Made by a program: the position numbers and the translations under genes. A stretch of 64,000 nt of DNA from Flavobacterium sp. LC2016-12 (GTDB lineage: Bacteria > Bacteroidota > Bacteroidia > Flavobacteriales > Flavobacteriaceae): NCBI RefSeq assembly GCF_015351595.1, contig NZ_JADKPT010000007.1:124001-188000 (forward strand), in the 5' to 3' direction. Below, piece by piece: positions 8,528 through 17,978 of the stretch. Below the pieces are notes generated by a model. The model was not told the DNA's origin. It saw only the letters and a program-made list of their open reading frames with translations, and searched no databases. Numbering within the stretch: position 1 is the stretch's first letter; every line of letters starts with the position of its first letter.

Positions 8528-9331
8528 GATGTTTGCACCATCATCAGGATAAGGAATGAATTCAACATCAGAAACGCAAAGGCAAAGATTAGTGAAAATC
8601 TCCTTTAATCTTAACGAAATAGCAAGATAAACATCCCTGTTTTCGCCTACTTCCGAAAAAATTTGCTTGTTTTTAAATTCAAAAACGGTTTCATTAAATT
8701 CATAGTGATATTCTTGACCGTGATAATAACCATTAGAATGAACCATACAGTTTCGCAATTTGTTTACAAATTCGATAAACTCACGATCCTCAGCTAAATT
8801 ACCACCATATGCTTCTTTATTATGTTTAATTATAAAATTCATTTTTCTAACTAATGGAACAAAAGAAGATTTTCTTAAGATTTCCATTATTACCGCTTTG
8901 TTATTTTCCTCGAGCGATGACATTGCTTTCACGAGTTTTGCGTTTAGAGATTTTACAATGTTATCATATTCAAAATCATCGACTAAAAAATCAAAAATTA
9001 AAGAAATAGAAAGTTCGAAAGTTGTCCAACTACCTAAAATTATATTTCTGCTTAAATCTCCGTGATATCCTGTAGATAGTATTATAGATCTTGGAATTTC
9101 ATGGAGTCGTTGAGCATGAGGATGATAATCTATAATATTCTGGGTAAACATTACATCACCTTGAACGATTAATTGCATTAGTCGAAAGGTAGATTTTCCT
9201 AAATAGAAATCGTAGAGTGTTGAATAATACAACCCAAAAAAACTATGACGGACGTCATCTTCATGCCAAGTTAATTCTCTAACTTCTGCTTGATGATTAT
9301 TTGTAATTTGCAACAGTTCGTCTAATGTCAT
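8522..9331 (-). CDS. HEPN-motif protein, 269 aa
   Basis: A 269-residue, mostly helical protein. VNKLRNCMVHSNGYYHG (RNCMVH, residues 193-198) matches the RxxxxH HEPN signature, and an upstream helix pair (WTTFELSISLIFDFLVDD) resembles the first HEPN helices. Its TAA stop is part of the recombination-like site at 8521, and its start is 25 bases after the GTTAGGC core of the site at 9350. Such tight packing is typical of integron cassettes. Probable RNase toxin or defence effector; no antitoxin is encoded beside it. Confidence 0.55.
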   Translation of the reverse strand: MTLDELLQITNNHQAEVRELTWHEDDVRHSFFGLYYSTLYDFYLGKSTFRLMQLIVQGDVMFTQNIIDYHPHAQRLHEIPRSIILSTGYHGDLSRNIILGSWTTFELSISLIFDFLVDDFEYDNIVKSLNAKLVKAMSSLEENNKAVIMEILRKSSFVPLVRKMNFIIKHNKEAYGGNLAEDREFIEFVNKLRNCMVHSNGYYHGQEYHYEFNETVFEFKNKQIFSEVGENRDVYLAISLRLKEIFTNLCLCVSDVEFIPYPDDGANIV

Positions 9332-9349
9332 GATTTTGCTTCAAATATC

Positions 9350-9444
9350 GCCTAACGTCTTGCGACTTGGCGTAGTAGTAGATTTCCACCACAAATGTTT
9401 ATACGAAGCACTGAACCCACCATTACGCCAAACTGCTGTTGGCA
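9350..9444 (-). repeat. attC-like site 3 (classical form)
   Basis: The best integron-like site in the window. GCCTAAC (9350-9356) matches RYYYAAC exactly; TTGGCGTA (9367-9374) pairs perfectly with TACGCCAA (9424-9431); and GTTGGC (9438-9443) closes the outer stem with one unpaired T, like an extrahelical base. It is 95 bp long, shorter than the others, and its central sequence is unrelated to the common family. It follows the type I restriction-modification operon. Confidence 0.8.
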
Positions 9445-9525
9445 GCTGGTATTCTGTTGTTCGTTCTTCTAAAACATTGTCAGTATTGGGTTTTAGTGCC
9501 ATTGTTTATTTATTTTCTGTCTGTT

Positions 9526-12500
9526 TCAGATTGTGTGGTGTGTTTTTAATTTTTTGTGTTTGAAATTTTCTACCTGTTCCATTACTTGATCGAACACTTC
9601 GTCATTATGTTGTGGTGGGTAACCGTTTTTTATCAAACAGAAGAATATTTTTTGATTCAGGTCTGCTTTAACATTTGTATTGTTGAGCCAATCCGTAAAC
9701 GACGATTGCAGATCTATTAGCTTTTTAATTTTCTGAGCTAAGAGTTTACATTTATCATTTATAATTAGACTACCCACCCTTTTATCTTCACCAAACTCAA
9801 AGTTATACTTGTCTCGTAGATGCATAAGAATATCATAGAAAGCTTTTTCCTCAAAAGTCAACCCCAGTTTTCTGAAACTATCTTTGTCTTCCCCTAATTT
9901 TGACAGTATATCCAATGCCTGTTGAGTCGCATTTCTGATAATTGCATTTACTGCCTCTGCTTGTGTTGCAGTGGCTTCTGCAGATGATAAACTCTCTCTT
10001 CTACTATGATATTCTTCAAGTGTTTTATTAAGCAACTCTTCGTATTTTTCAGCTGCTATTTTATTTGTATCCTTGTACTCTATGATCGATTTACGAAGCA
10101 TCTTAATCAAGACTTCGAGTTTGGTCGCTGGTAATTTAATGTTATCCAACTGAGCAACAAACTCGGGACTAAATATACTCTCTTCTATATCGGTTTGTAG
10201 AATACTTACCACAGAATTGCATTTCAAGGCTTCAGCAACCATTTTTTCAACCGCACGATTCATACTTTCTGCATCGTGTTTCTCACCAGAAGTTTTTCTT
10301 ATGTAAGATGCTACCGCCATTAGGCACTGCGACAAGGAAAGTTGCTCATTAGTAAGCACATTTGATGGCTGGCAAATGTCATAAGCAGTCCTCATTCGCT
10401 TAACGTGAGCCAAGAAAAATGTTTTTGCACTAACGTTTTTTGGCTTATATTTTTCATTGCTGAGATTCAGTTTCTCAGTCAATGTGATTATATAATCGGC
10501 TGCCGAAGACAAGCACTCTAATCTTTCTAATGGAGTTGTTTTGGAATCAGTGAATGGAATTATATCAAAATCGACAAATACATCATTGAGTAATTTTAAC
10601 TCAATAATTAGAGCTTCTAATGCTTGTTGAACATCATCCTCACTTGGACCAAATGAATCACCTCCAAATTTACGCATTGCCTCCATCATATTACTTCGAA
10701 TACCGATATAGTCAATAATATAACCGAACTCTTTGCCCTCGTACTTCCTGTTGACACGGCTAATTGTTTGAATAAGCGTTTGTTTTTGCAGTGGTTTGTC
10801 GTTATAGAGGAATGATAGACAAGGAACGTCAAAGCCCGTAATCCACATATCAACAACTATAACTATGCGGAAATTTGAATACTCCATTTTGAACGCATCA
10901 TCAAGCTTTTTACTTCGAGCTTTATCGCCTATGTAGTTATACATTTCTTCTAGATCATTTGGACCACGTGTAGCAACCATTGCTATAGTCGGCAAGGGAG
11001 ATAGTTTCTTTAACTCTTCAGAAGTTAATTCACTATCGTCAGGTGACTTCTTTTCTTCGAACCATTCAGGCTTTTGTTCTCTGAACTTTTGGAGTAATCT
11101 GTATGCAATTTTACGCTTGCTGCATACAATCATTGCTTTTTGTACTATATCAGGTTTGTTTTCACAAGCATTAGTATAGTGTACTATAATATCCTTGGCA
11201 AGGCGATCTAAACGTTCGTCATCACCAAGAATCACCTCCATTGCACTCATTGCTTTTTTGCTAGTAGCCACATCATCTTCCGTTGCACCCTCATCTGCAC
11301 ATTGCTTGTAGTAGGTGTCTATCTCTTTTACTTTCTCACTATCGAGAGTAACATTTGCTATACGAGGTATATATTTTAGTTCAACTGTGATATCATCTTC
11401 AACAGATTGTTGCATCGTATATTTATCCACTACCTCACCAAAGACCTGAATAGTCTCTTCGATAGGAGTGCCTGTAAAACCAACAAATGTAGCATTGGGG
11501 AATGCGCTACGCAGATGCTCAGCATAAGGCTTTGTTATAAAAGCTCCGATAGAAGTCTCTTTTTTGCCTTGACTATCTGCTTTTTGATCCTTTACTTTCA
11601 ACTGCGTATTCAATCGTATCTGACTGCGATGTGCCTCGTCAGAGAAACATATAATGTTTTTACGGGTATTAAGTTCGCCTATAGCTTCGCAGAATTTTTG
11701 GATAGTACAAATAAAAAATCCGCCAGACTCTCTGATGGATAGTTCTGTTTTAAGATTTTCTCTATCAGCAATTATTTTTGAAATACCCAATGATAAAAAC
11801 TCCTCTGAACGAAGAAATAATTTGCCTGCTTGAGTTTGTAGATCATCTCTATCTACAATCATCACAATAGTAGGTGAGCCAAGCTCCTTGCAACGCAATG
11901 ATAGTTGACGTGCCAAAAACATCATAGTATATGTTTTACCACAACCCGTTGCGCCAAAGTAAGTACCACCCTTACTACTGTTTGTAGCGTGTGCCTTTAG
12001 TATGCTTTCTCTAAGCATTCGGGTAGCAAAAAATTGAGGATATCGACACACCACCTCTTCGTCTTTGTCGTGTTTTTTGTCGGGGAAGTAAACGAAGTCA
12101 CGAATAATCTCTAGAAAGCGGTTAGGCTCATACACGCCTGCAACTATGGTTTTCACCTGGTCGGCACCTCGCTTAGCAGATTCGTCCTCATTATTAACCT
12201 TTTTCCATACATAGTAATGATTGTATGGTGTGTAGGTTGTACCAAGTTTTGTATTATTTATCGAGGCATCGCTAATGCAAGAGAGCGGAGAGTAACGCAA
12301 AAGATGTGGAATATCTCTTTTGTATCGAATATGAATTTGGTCGTAAGCATCTGCGATAGTGGCATTGAAGTCTGTTGGGTTTTTTAGTTCGAAGATACAT
12401 AGTGGAACACCATTGACGAAGAGTAACACGTCAGGTATGCGAATGTCATCTTTTAGTCCATATCCTACTTCAAACTGATTTACACAGCGATAAATATTAT

Positions 12501-12840
12501 TTTTATTTTGCGCCTCAAAATCAATAAATTCTATATCAAATGTTTTTCCATCTTGGTTTCGTGTATAACGAAAACCATCACGTAAAAGATAATAGGTATT
12601 GCGAAGGAGTTCGAAATGGGTTTGACCGCTCATATGGCGCAAACGGTTGATAACCTCTTCTATGTCACTGAGCTGTAAATCGGTATATCGCTGCTGAAGA
12701 TATAGTGTTATATCTTCTGTAAGTAGCACCTCTCTATTATTGCGTGATATACTACCACCATATTTATACTCCCAGCCCTGCTGAACAAGCAGTTCGACTA
12801 GGGATTTTTCATAGTCACTCTCATAATACTTACCATTCAT
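9526..12840 (-). CDS. hsdR: Type I restriction enzyme R subunit
   Basis: A 1104-residue HsdR, the DNA translocase and nuclease of a type I restriction-modification complex. The N-terminal nuclease domain has RIPDVLLF and CIFELKNPT (Asp137, Glu151-x-Lys153), a PD-(D/E)xK site. The SF2 motor follows with Walker A GATGCGKT, the Walker-B-like SDEAHRS, GFTGTPIE (motif III) and motif VI QTISRVNR. The helical C terminus docks to HsdM. Full length for the family. Last gene of a four-gene operon (hsdM, hsdS, GNAT, hsdR), starting 7 bases after the GNAT stop codon. Confidence 0.95.
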   Translation of the reverse strand: MNGKYYESDYEKSLVELLVQQGWEYKYGGSISRNNREVLLTEDITLYLQQRYTDLQLSDIEEVINRLRHMSGQTHFELLRNTYYLLRDGFRYTRNQDGKTFDIEFIDFEAQNKNNIYRCVNQFEVGYGLKDDIRIPDVLLFVNGVPLCIFELKNPTDFNATIADAYDQIHIRYKRDIPHLLRYSPLSCISDASINNTKLGTTYTPYNHYYVWKKVNNEDESAKRGADQVKTIVAGVYEPNRFLEIIRDFVYFPDKKHDKDEEVVCRYPQFFATRMLRESILKAHATNSSKGGTYFGATGCGKTYTMMFLARQLSLRCKELGSPTIVMIVDRDDLQTQAGKLFLRSEEFLSLGISKIIADRENLKTELSIRESGGFFICTIQKFCEAIGELNTRKNIICFSDEAHRSQIRLNTQLKVKDQKADSQGKKETSIGAFITKPYAEHLRSAFPNATFVGFTGTPIEETIQVFGEVVDKYTMQQSVEDDITVELKYIPRIANVTLDSEKVKEIDTYYKQCADEGATEDDVATSKKAMSAMEVILGDDERLDRLAKDIIVHYTNACENKPDIVQKAMIVCSKRKIAYRLLQKFREQKPEWFEEKKSPDDSELTSEELKKLSPLPTIAMVATRGPNDLEEMYNYIGDKARSKKLDDAFKMEYSNFRIVIVVDMWITGFDVPCLSFLYNDKPLQKQTLIQTISRVNRKYEGKEFGYIIDYIGIRSNMMEAMRKFGGDSFGPSEDDVQQALEALIIELKLLNDVFVDFDIIPFTDSKTTPLERLECLSSAADYIITLTEKLNLSNEKYKPKNVSAKTFFLAHVKRMRTAYDICQPSNVLTNEQLSLSQCLMAVASYIRKTSGEKHDAESMNRAVEKMVAEALKCNSVVSILQTDIEESIFSPEFVAQLDNIKLPATKLEVLIKMLRKSIIEYKDTNKIAAEKYEELLNKTLEEYHSRRESLSSAEATATQAEAVNAIIRNATQQALDILSKLGEDKDSFRKLGLTFEEKAFYDILMHLRDKYNFEFGEDKRVGSLIINDKCKLLAQKIKKLIDLQSSFTDWLNNTNVKADLNQKIFFCLIKNGYPPQHNDEVFDQVMEQVENFKHKKLKTHHTI

Positions 12841-12847
12841 ATCTGTA

Positions 12848-13450
12848 TCAAGTCAAATTAGTTTCTTTAGTTATTTCTATCTTGTCGAAGTCTAAGAACT
12901 TTGCATTCCTTTTTTCTAACGATTTGCTAAAAGAATCCATTACATCAAGAAGGATCAGGCGGTATTTTAAGCGTTGACAAATATCAAAAATCTGCTTAAT
13001 TAGTAACTTCCCAAGTCCTTTATGCTTAAGATTCTTCGGTATCATAATATTAGTGATGTAAACAATCCTATCTTCTCGATAAGGAAGCAATCTGATTAAT
13101 GAACCTACTTCAACTTCGTCATTTGAGCAGAAAATGAATGCTTCGTCATCTGACTCATCAATTAACCATTTATCTATAAAATCACGCACTATTTTTTCAA
13201 GATATTTATGGATAAAGTACTCAGTTGGAATTGGTTCACAAATATATAGTATCTGTTCTTCTATATCAAGCACATAGTGATGACCATTGTCGAAGATGTA
13301 GTTAAGACAATCGCGACCATTATCAATAATGTCTTTTATGTAATATCCTTGCTCTCGTTTTCCCATGACCTGATCATCTGTCATTGAGAACAGAATTTTA
13401 TTCGCATTAAAAGTAACATCATTTTTGAATTGTTCTATAATTGTCATCAT
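12848..13450 (-). CDS. GNAT-like acetyltransferase inside the RM operon
   Basis: A 200-residue protein whose C-terminal half has the GNAT pattern: ITNIMIPKNLKHKGLGKLLIKQIF, where the K-x-x-G-L-G-K run corresponds to the acetyl-CoA pyrophosphate loop (about residues 143-150). A hydrophobic strand (YRLILLDVM) and FSKSLEKRNAKFL then follow, as in GNAT motif B. The N-terminal half is not recognised. It sits between hsdS and hsdR with single-digit spacing to both, so it must be co-translated with the restriction genes. It may modulate restriction, or it may be an independent toxin or effector. The substrate is unknown. Confidence 0.65.
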   Translation of the reverse strand: MMTIIEQFKNDVTFNANKILFSMTDDQVMGKREQGYYIKDIIDNGRDCLNYIFDNGHHYVLDIEEQILYICEPIPTEYFIHKYLEKIVRDFIDKWLIDESDDEAFIFCSNDEVEVGSLIRLLPYREDRIVYITNIMIPKNLKHKGLGKLLIKQIFDICQRLKYRLILLDVMDSFSKSLEKRNAKFLDFDKIEITKETNLT

Positions 13451-14581
13451 TTATCCATTTATTGCTCTTTGCACTAGTGCAGGACACAGTGTTTTAATTT
13501 TTTCACGAGCTTCTTTTGCAATATTTTTTGCCTCTTCGGCACAGTTGTATATGTTTACTATCGCTTGCTGGACTTCAGGTGGAGGGAGTGGTATACGAAC
13601 TCTACGTAGTTCACTCCAATCAAAAGTTTCTCGTGCACTCCCCCAAGAGTTAAAAATTGCATATCTATCAAACTCAACCCCTCTGAAAATCAGATGTAAA
13701 AAACCAATATTTAATACAGACTCATCTTTAGAACGAATAACTCTATTAACCTGAGTAACTACATAAGTTTCGTTAGTAGTGTTAAGTGCATTTGCAAAAC
13801 ATTTTTCATTCTTAGTGGTTTGAACATACGATAAATGGTTTGGTGGTACTAATTTGTATCCCCCCAATTCATCTTTGTTCACTTTTGCATTTGTTTCTTT
13901 AAATTCCTTAGTTACCGATACGCTTTTTACTGCTTTTATTTTTTTGTCAGAGTTTCTTTTATCGTATTCATCTATATATTCACCTAGTTCAACTTCGGGA
14001 TACTTCTTTTTGCAATCTACCATATAGGCTTGACAAGCTTCAGAAAGAGGTTTTATTAAAACTTCGTTCTGTTCAGCTAATGCTTTGAGTCCATTATAAG
14101 TATCAACTAATTCCTGCTGAATATTAATATCGGGAAGTGGAATTTGGATCTCGCTCATATCATAGAAATTAAATTCAGGCCGCTGACTACCAAAGTTGAG
14201 ATAAGTAACTAGCCTTAAAAAGTCATTTCTATTAAAAAATAAATACAAAAATTCGGGTATAAATAACTTTTTGCCAATATCATTTAATCTAAAGACGACA
14301 TATAGATGAGAAACAATGCACATCCCCTTTTGCCTATAAGCTAATGACCCAATATTTAAACGTGAAGGGTTATAGACAAAATCACCATTTTGCACAATTT
14401 TGTATGGTTTTAAATTGATACCTTTAAGAGCAGATTTTGGGGCGCAAAATTCGCCTTTATTGTTAACACCTTCTATCAGTTCAATTCCATATTCAAGATT
14501 ATTATTATTCGCCATACTACGTTGAATATAATCTCCCAATCGAACCCATTTAGTCGTGTTGCTATTTGCACTCATAACCAA
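13451..14581 (-). CDS. hsdS: Type I restriction enzyme specificity subunit
   Basis: A 376-residue HsdS that selects the DNA target for methylation and cleavage. Two target-recognition domains are visible, each ending in a conserved helix: PEFNFYDMSEIQIPLPDINIQQELVDTYN (first, about residues 130-165) and ARETFDWSELRRVRIPLPPPEVQQAIVNIYN (second, about 310-345). The Ile-Pro-Leu-Pro segments are the hallmark repeat of HsdS. It overlaps the 3' end of hsdM by 20 bases and abuts the GNAT gene. The recognition sequence cannot be predicted. Confidence 0.93.
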   Translation of the reverse strand: MVMSANSNTTKWVRLGDYIQRSMANNNNLEYGIELIEGVNNKGEFCAPKSALKGINLKPYKIVQNGDFVYNPSRLNIGSLAYRQKGMCIVSHLYVVFRLNDIGKKLFIPEFLYLFFNRNDFLRLVTYLNFGSQRPEFNFYDMSEIQIPLPDINIQQELVDTYNGLKALAEQNEVLIKPLSEACQAYMVDCKKKYPEVELGEYIDEYDKRNSDKKIKAVKSVSVTKEFKETNAKVNKDELGGYKLVPPNHLSYVQTTKNEKCFANALNTTNETYVVTQVNRVIRSKDESVLNIGFLHLIFRGVEFDRYAIFNSWGSARETFDWSELRRVRIPLPPPEVQQAIVNIYNCAEEAKNIAKEAREKIKTLCPALVQRAING

Positions 14582-16154
14582 GTTTCTTTAGGGCGTTACG
14601 CAATGTTTTGTTATTTTGTTGTTGGCGATTCAACAGTTCCGAAACGGTTGTTGCTGTTTCGGTCAATACTTGATTATAATCGATTGTTGAGTCACGGTCA
14701 ACAAACTCAATATATTGGCTTGGTATAAAGGTATATTCATTTTTATCTAACTCTTCAAAGCCAACAGAACGATATAGTTCAGGTTTAGCATATTTTGCAC
14801 CATCCGTTCCCTCACTTTGCCACTTGAAGTATATTTCCGAAGCTCGCTTTATTTGATCAGCTTTCAATTCCACTTTCTTTTTCTGCTCTGGTTTAATTGG
14901 GTTTTCAGTCCACTGGCGTAGATCCATAAACAGAATTTCTTTTTGTCTATTACGCAGTTTTCGACCGTGCCACATACCGCCCTTTTTATTCTCGTTCAAT
15001 ATCCAAAGAGTTACAGATATATCAGTAGTATAGAATAGTTCGCGAGGTAGTACTATAATTGCATCTACTTTATCATTTTCAATTAACTTTTTGCGAATTG
15101 CCACGGCATCACTATCGCCCAAAGCACCATTAGCAAGTAGAAATCCTGCTATGCCTTTACCTGCCTTCAACTTGGAAAGCATATGTAATATCCATGCATA
15201 ATTGGCGTTGCCCTCGGGTGGCACGGAGTAGTCCGCCCAACGTGCATCCTTGCTTAGTGTAATATCATACCATTTCTTAAGATTAAATGGCGGATTTGCC
15301 ATAATGTAATCGAAGGTCAAACCTTTATGCAAGTCATTTGAAAATGTATCGGCATTCTTTTCGCCTAAATGATGTGAGATGCCTCGCATAGCAAGATTCA
15401 TTTTTGCAAGACGATAAGTAGCAGGGTCTCTCTCTTGGCCATAAACATTTACCATTTTGATATCACCTTGCTTTGCTTCTACATACTTTGCACACTGAAT
15501 AAACATACCTCCCGAACCACAACAAGGGTCATAAAGAGTTCCATCAAACGGCTCAACAAAAGCAGCTATCAACTCAACTACATCATGTGGCGTATAAAAC
15601 TCGCCTTCTTCCTTAGTTGCATTTACCGCAAAAGACTTAAGGAAATACTCATACACACGACCAATTAAATCTTTCTCCTCACCAAAAGTCTTGTGCGATA
15701 TCTTATTCACCTCGTCAACAACCTTCTTAATAACGTTAGCTTCGAGATTAATTGAGGTAAACAATCCTATACGAATACAACCTTTTAACTCATCTCCACT
15801 GTTTTCAAGCTCTTGAATTGCATCATCAAGTGTGGCATTTAATTTAGAAGCTGGCTGATCTATAATCATCGACCAAAGTGCTTTTTCTGGCACAAAAGCT
15901 ATCCCTTTGTAACGACTTGGGCTATTAAGAAACGAACTTATTACTTCCTCATCTGTAATTCCATTATTGAGACATTCTTGCCTCATATCATTTTGCGTAT
16001 TTTCAAACTTCTCGCCTATAAATCGCAAAAAAACCAGCGTTAAAAGCAAGTCTCTTTTATCGTTTAGTGATGCATTACTTCTTAAATACTCTCGGCAATT
16101 AAATAGTATGGATTCTAAGTTTAGTGTGTCTGTCGTTTTTTGTTTCTTGGCCAT
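14562..16154 (-). CDS. hsdM: Type I restriction enzyme M subunit
   Basis: A 530-residue adenine-N6 methyltransferase. An N-terminal helical HsdM domain (residues about 10-140) is followed by the catalytic domain with SAM-binding motif I DPCCGSGGMF and motif IV NPPFNLKKW (N-P-P-F). The region with GEFYTPHDVVELIA just before motif I is typical of HsdM. First gene of the restriction-modification operon; the overlap with hsdS suggests translational coupling. The segment between its start and the attC-like site at 16220-16352 must carry the cassette promoter, if there is one. Confidence 0.95.
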   Translation of the reverse strand: MAKKQKTTDTLNLESILFNCREYLRSNASLNDKRDLLLTLVFLRFIGEKFENTQNDMRQECLNNGITDEEVISSFLNSPSRYKGIAFVPEKALWSMIIDQPASKLNATLDDAIQELENSGDELKGCIRIGLFTSINLEANVIKKVVDEVNKISHKTFGEEKDLIGRVYEYFLKSFAVNATKEEGEFYTPHDVVELIAAFVEPFDGTLYDPCCGSGGMFIQCAKYVEAKQGDIKMVNVYGQERDPATYRLAKMNLAMRGISHHLGEKNADTFSNDLHKGLTFDYIMANPPFNLKKWYDITLSKDARWADYSVPPEGNANYAWILHMLSKLKAGKGIAGFLLANGALGDSDAVAIRKKLIENDKVDAIIVLPRELFYTTDISVTLWILNENKKGGMWHGRKLRNRQKEILFMDLRQWTENPIKPEQKKKVELKADQIKRASEIYFKWQSEGTDGAKYAKPELYRSVGFEELDKNEYTFIPSQYIEFVDRDSTIDYNQVLTETATTVSELLNRQQQNNKTLRNALKKLGYECK

Positions 16155-16219
16155 ATTTAATTTTTCAATTCAATTTTATAATTTTCGTATCAGGATGTCG
16201 CTGTCTTTTAACACTGCCT

Positions 16220-16352
16220 GCCTACGTTTTGTCGCTACAAGCGGTTTGAGATTAAAGAAGACTAATCTTCGGATAAGCACAAATTTATTTGATATAAGAC
16301 TAACTTTTAAATTAAGCCTAATACCAAAATTGCTTGTAGTGTGTGTTATGCC
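16220..16352 (-). repeat. attC-like site 2
   Basis: The left side is GCCTACG, then CTACAAGC (16235-16242), which pairs perfectly with GCTTGTAG (16332-16339). The right end is GTTATGCC (16345-16352), the same end motif as classical Vibrio repeats. The AT-rich centre is related to the common family of this array. It lies between the PIN toxin and hsdM. Confidence 0.75.
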
Positions 16353-16368
16353 TTCGCCCACATATTTA

Positions 16369-16827
16369 TCATGCGATTTTTATAATGTTTAAGAAAGTAT
16401 TGTGTAAGTGATCAAAATCTCCATCGGCTGTCAATAGAGTTAGATTTAAAGAATATGCAGTTGCAACAATCCATAAATCGTTTTTACCCATGGTACGAGC
16501 AGAACCATGCAATATATTACCATTTTTATCTGTTCCCTTTCTTTTTGAATAAGCATCTATTTTAGCATAACATTCTAACAAGATAGAATCTGAACTGCTT
16601 ATATCTATATAAATTGCTGTTGCTAAAAATGCATTTAATTTTTGAACTCTGTTAGCTCCCCAAGCTTGTTGAATTTTTAAAGATTCAAGTTCTGCTTTAG
16701 TAACTACAGAAATTATTATAATTACATCATCTCCTAAGTTTTCAATTATATCTAAAGATTTTTTTCCAAGTTCATTTGCACGCAAAATGTGTAAAATTAT
16801 GCAGGTGTCAAGTACAATATGTTTCAT
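16369..16827 (-). CDS. PIN-domain RNase (VapC-like toxin)
   Basis: A 152-residue PIN-domain protein, the metal-dependent RNase fold of VapC toxins. The four acidic residues are in place: Asp7 (VLDTC), Glu46 (TKAELES), Asp117 (GKNDLWI) and Asp135 (LLTADGDFD). Its ATG overlaps the stop codon of the 308-residue gene by one base (TAATG), so the two are translationally coupled, antitoxin first as usual. It ends 16 bases before an attC-like site. Confidence 0.85.
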   Translation of the reverse strand: MKHIVLDTCIILHILRANELGKKSLDIIENLGDDVIIIISVVTKAELESLKIQQAWGANRVQKLNAFLATAIYIDISSSDSILLECYAKIDAYSKRKGTDKNGNILHGSARTMGKNDLWIVATAYSLNLTLLTADGDFDHLHNTFLNIIKIA

Positions 16828-17753
16828 TATTTGACTCCTTTTAAAAGTTCTTTGAATTCTTCATCAGTTTCGTCACCAGGCCATTTTCCTAAGATTTCTC
16901 TAAGTGAAGTTCTTTTTTTACTAGCTTTTATCTCAAACATTAATTGTTGATTTGCTGTCATTGCATTAGGTTGTTTTGAAAAGAACTTGTCAGTCGAATT
17001 AGGTGGTCCAAATTCATGAATATCTATAAAACTTAATTGTCCGTTAGGTTTGAAATGTGCCATTCCAGAAATAGTCACTTCTTTTCCCATAAATTCTAAA
17101 ATACCATTAATTACGTTAACATCATGCGCAATAACATTTACAAATCCATGATCTGTTTGTAGACCCAACTTTCCTTTCGAAACTTTCATTTCATCTAATT
17201 GTCCATTCACAATTACTTTCTTCGATTCTGGAATGCTGTCTTCAAGCAAACTAATTTTATGGAAAACATCTTTTGTTAATTTTACCTCTGGTATACTTCC
17301 GCGATTTGCTAAATAAAAAATTTCATTATTACTTATAAAATTTTTTTTAAACCCCATTAATGATTTTAGCAATGGTTTGTCTAAATCAGCTTCACTACCT
17401 TCTCCTAAAGCATTATGAAAAGAGTCAATAACAAGTGCCATTGGTGTCATTGCCAAAACTTCCTCTTTTGGTTTAAATAATTCATACTGCAGACCTTTAA
17501 GTGTATCCCCAAAATAATCGCAATCAATCGTCAACGAAGTTCCCTCTGATTTATTCCCTGTTATACTTTGTAATCTTAATTCTAAGGTTTTTTTTAAATT
17601 TTTATCAGGAGTGATGTCGCTAAAGCCTCGAAGTTTTAACATTAATGCCTTAATTGCAATGTCTTTAGTGGACTTTGTTAAAGTTGCGAGCCTATCAAAT
17701 TCTAACAAGCCATTGTCGTCATCTTCACCAATTATTTTTATATCATAATTCAT
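16827..17753 (-). CDS. Unusual partner (possible antitoxin) of the PIN protein, 308 aa
   Basis: A 308-residue protein of unknown family, far longer than VapB/Phd antitoxins (60-100 residues). The first 120 residues resemble a ligand- or RNA-binding domain (LTIDCDYFGDTLKGLQYEL). The middle has IVNGQLDEMKVSKGKLGLQT and IEFMGKEVTISGMAHF-like strand patterns that look like an OB- or SH3-type barrel. The C terminus (KKRTSLREILGKWPGDETDEEFKELLKGVK) has the short helical, Trp-Pro-Gly-containing form of an antitoxin tail that blocks a PIN active site. The coupling to the PIN gene supports the antitoxin role; the large N-terminal part suggests a sensing function. Confidence 0.6.
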   Translation of the reverse strand: MNYDIKIIGEDDDNGLLEFDRLATLTKSTKDIAIKALMLKLRGFSDITPDKNLKKTLELRLQSITGNKSEGTSLTIDCDYFGDTLKGLQYELFKPKEEVLAMTPMALVIDSFHNALGEGSEADLDKPLLKSLMGFKKNFISNNEIFYLANRGSIPEVKLTKDVFHKISLLEDSIPESKKVIVNGQLDEMKVSKGKLGLQTDHGFVNVIAHDVNVINGILEFMGKEVTISGMAHFKPNGQLSFIDIHEFGPPNSTDKFFSKQPNAMTANQQLMFEIKASKKRTSLREILGKWPGDETDEEFKELLKGVK

Positions 17754-17845
17754 TGCATTGTATTAAGAGTTGTGTCGCAAATTTAGTTTAATATTTTCTA
17801 ATTTGTTGAATTCTATTTTAATCTCCCAGTTTCTGAATTTGTGAG

Positions 17846-17978
17846 GTATAACGTCCTGATGCTTGGCGAGGTTGGGAACTGAATTAAGATTTATCTTTCG
17901 GTTAAGCACATTTTTCCAAATACAAAACCATCATTAAATTAAGTCTAAAACCCCAATCGCACCAAACGGCTGTTATGT
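17846..17978 (-). repeat. attC-like site 1
   Basis: The left end is GTATAAC followed by GCTTGGCGAGGTTGGG; the right side is CCCCAATCGCACCAAACGG then GTTATGT (17972-17978). The arms pair imperfectly. The centre (GCACATTTTTCCAAATAC, AAAACCATCATTAAATTAAG) belongs to the common family. The stop codon of the zinc peptidase gene (17973-17975) lies inside the GTTATG core. Confidence 0.75.

Noticed and set aside
9341..9502. A 53-codon minus-strand frame (MALKPNTDNVLEERTTEYQLP) after hsdR running through the attC-like site
   Set aside because: It mostly reads through the palindrome, has no family resemblance, and the codon pattern is not convincing; kept as a note only.
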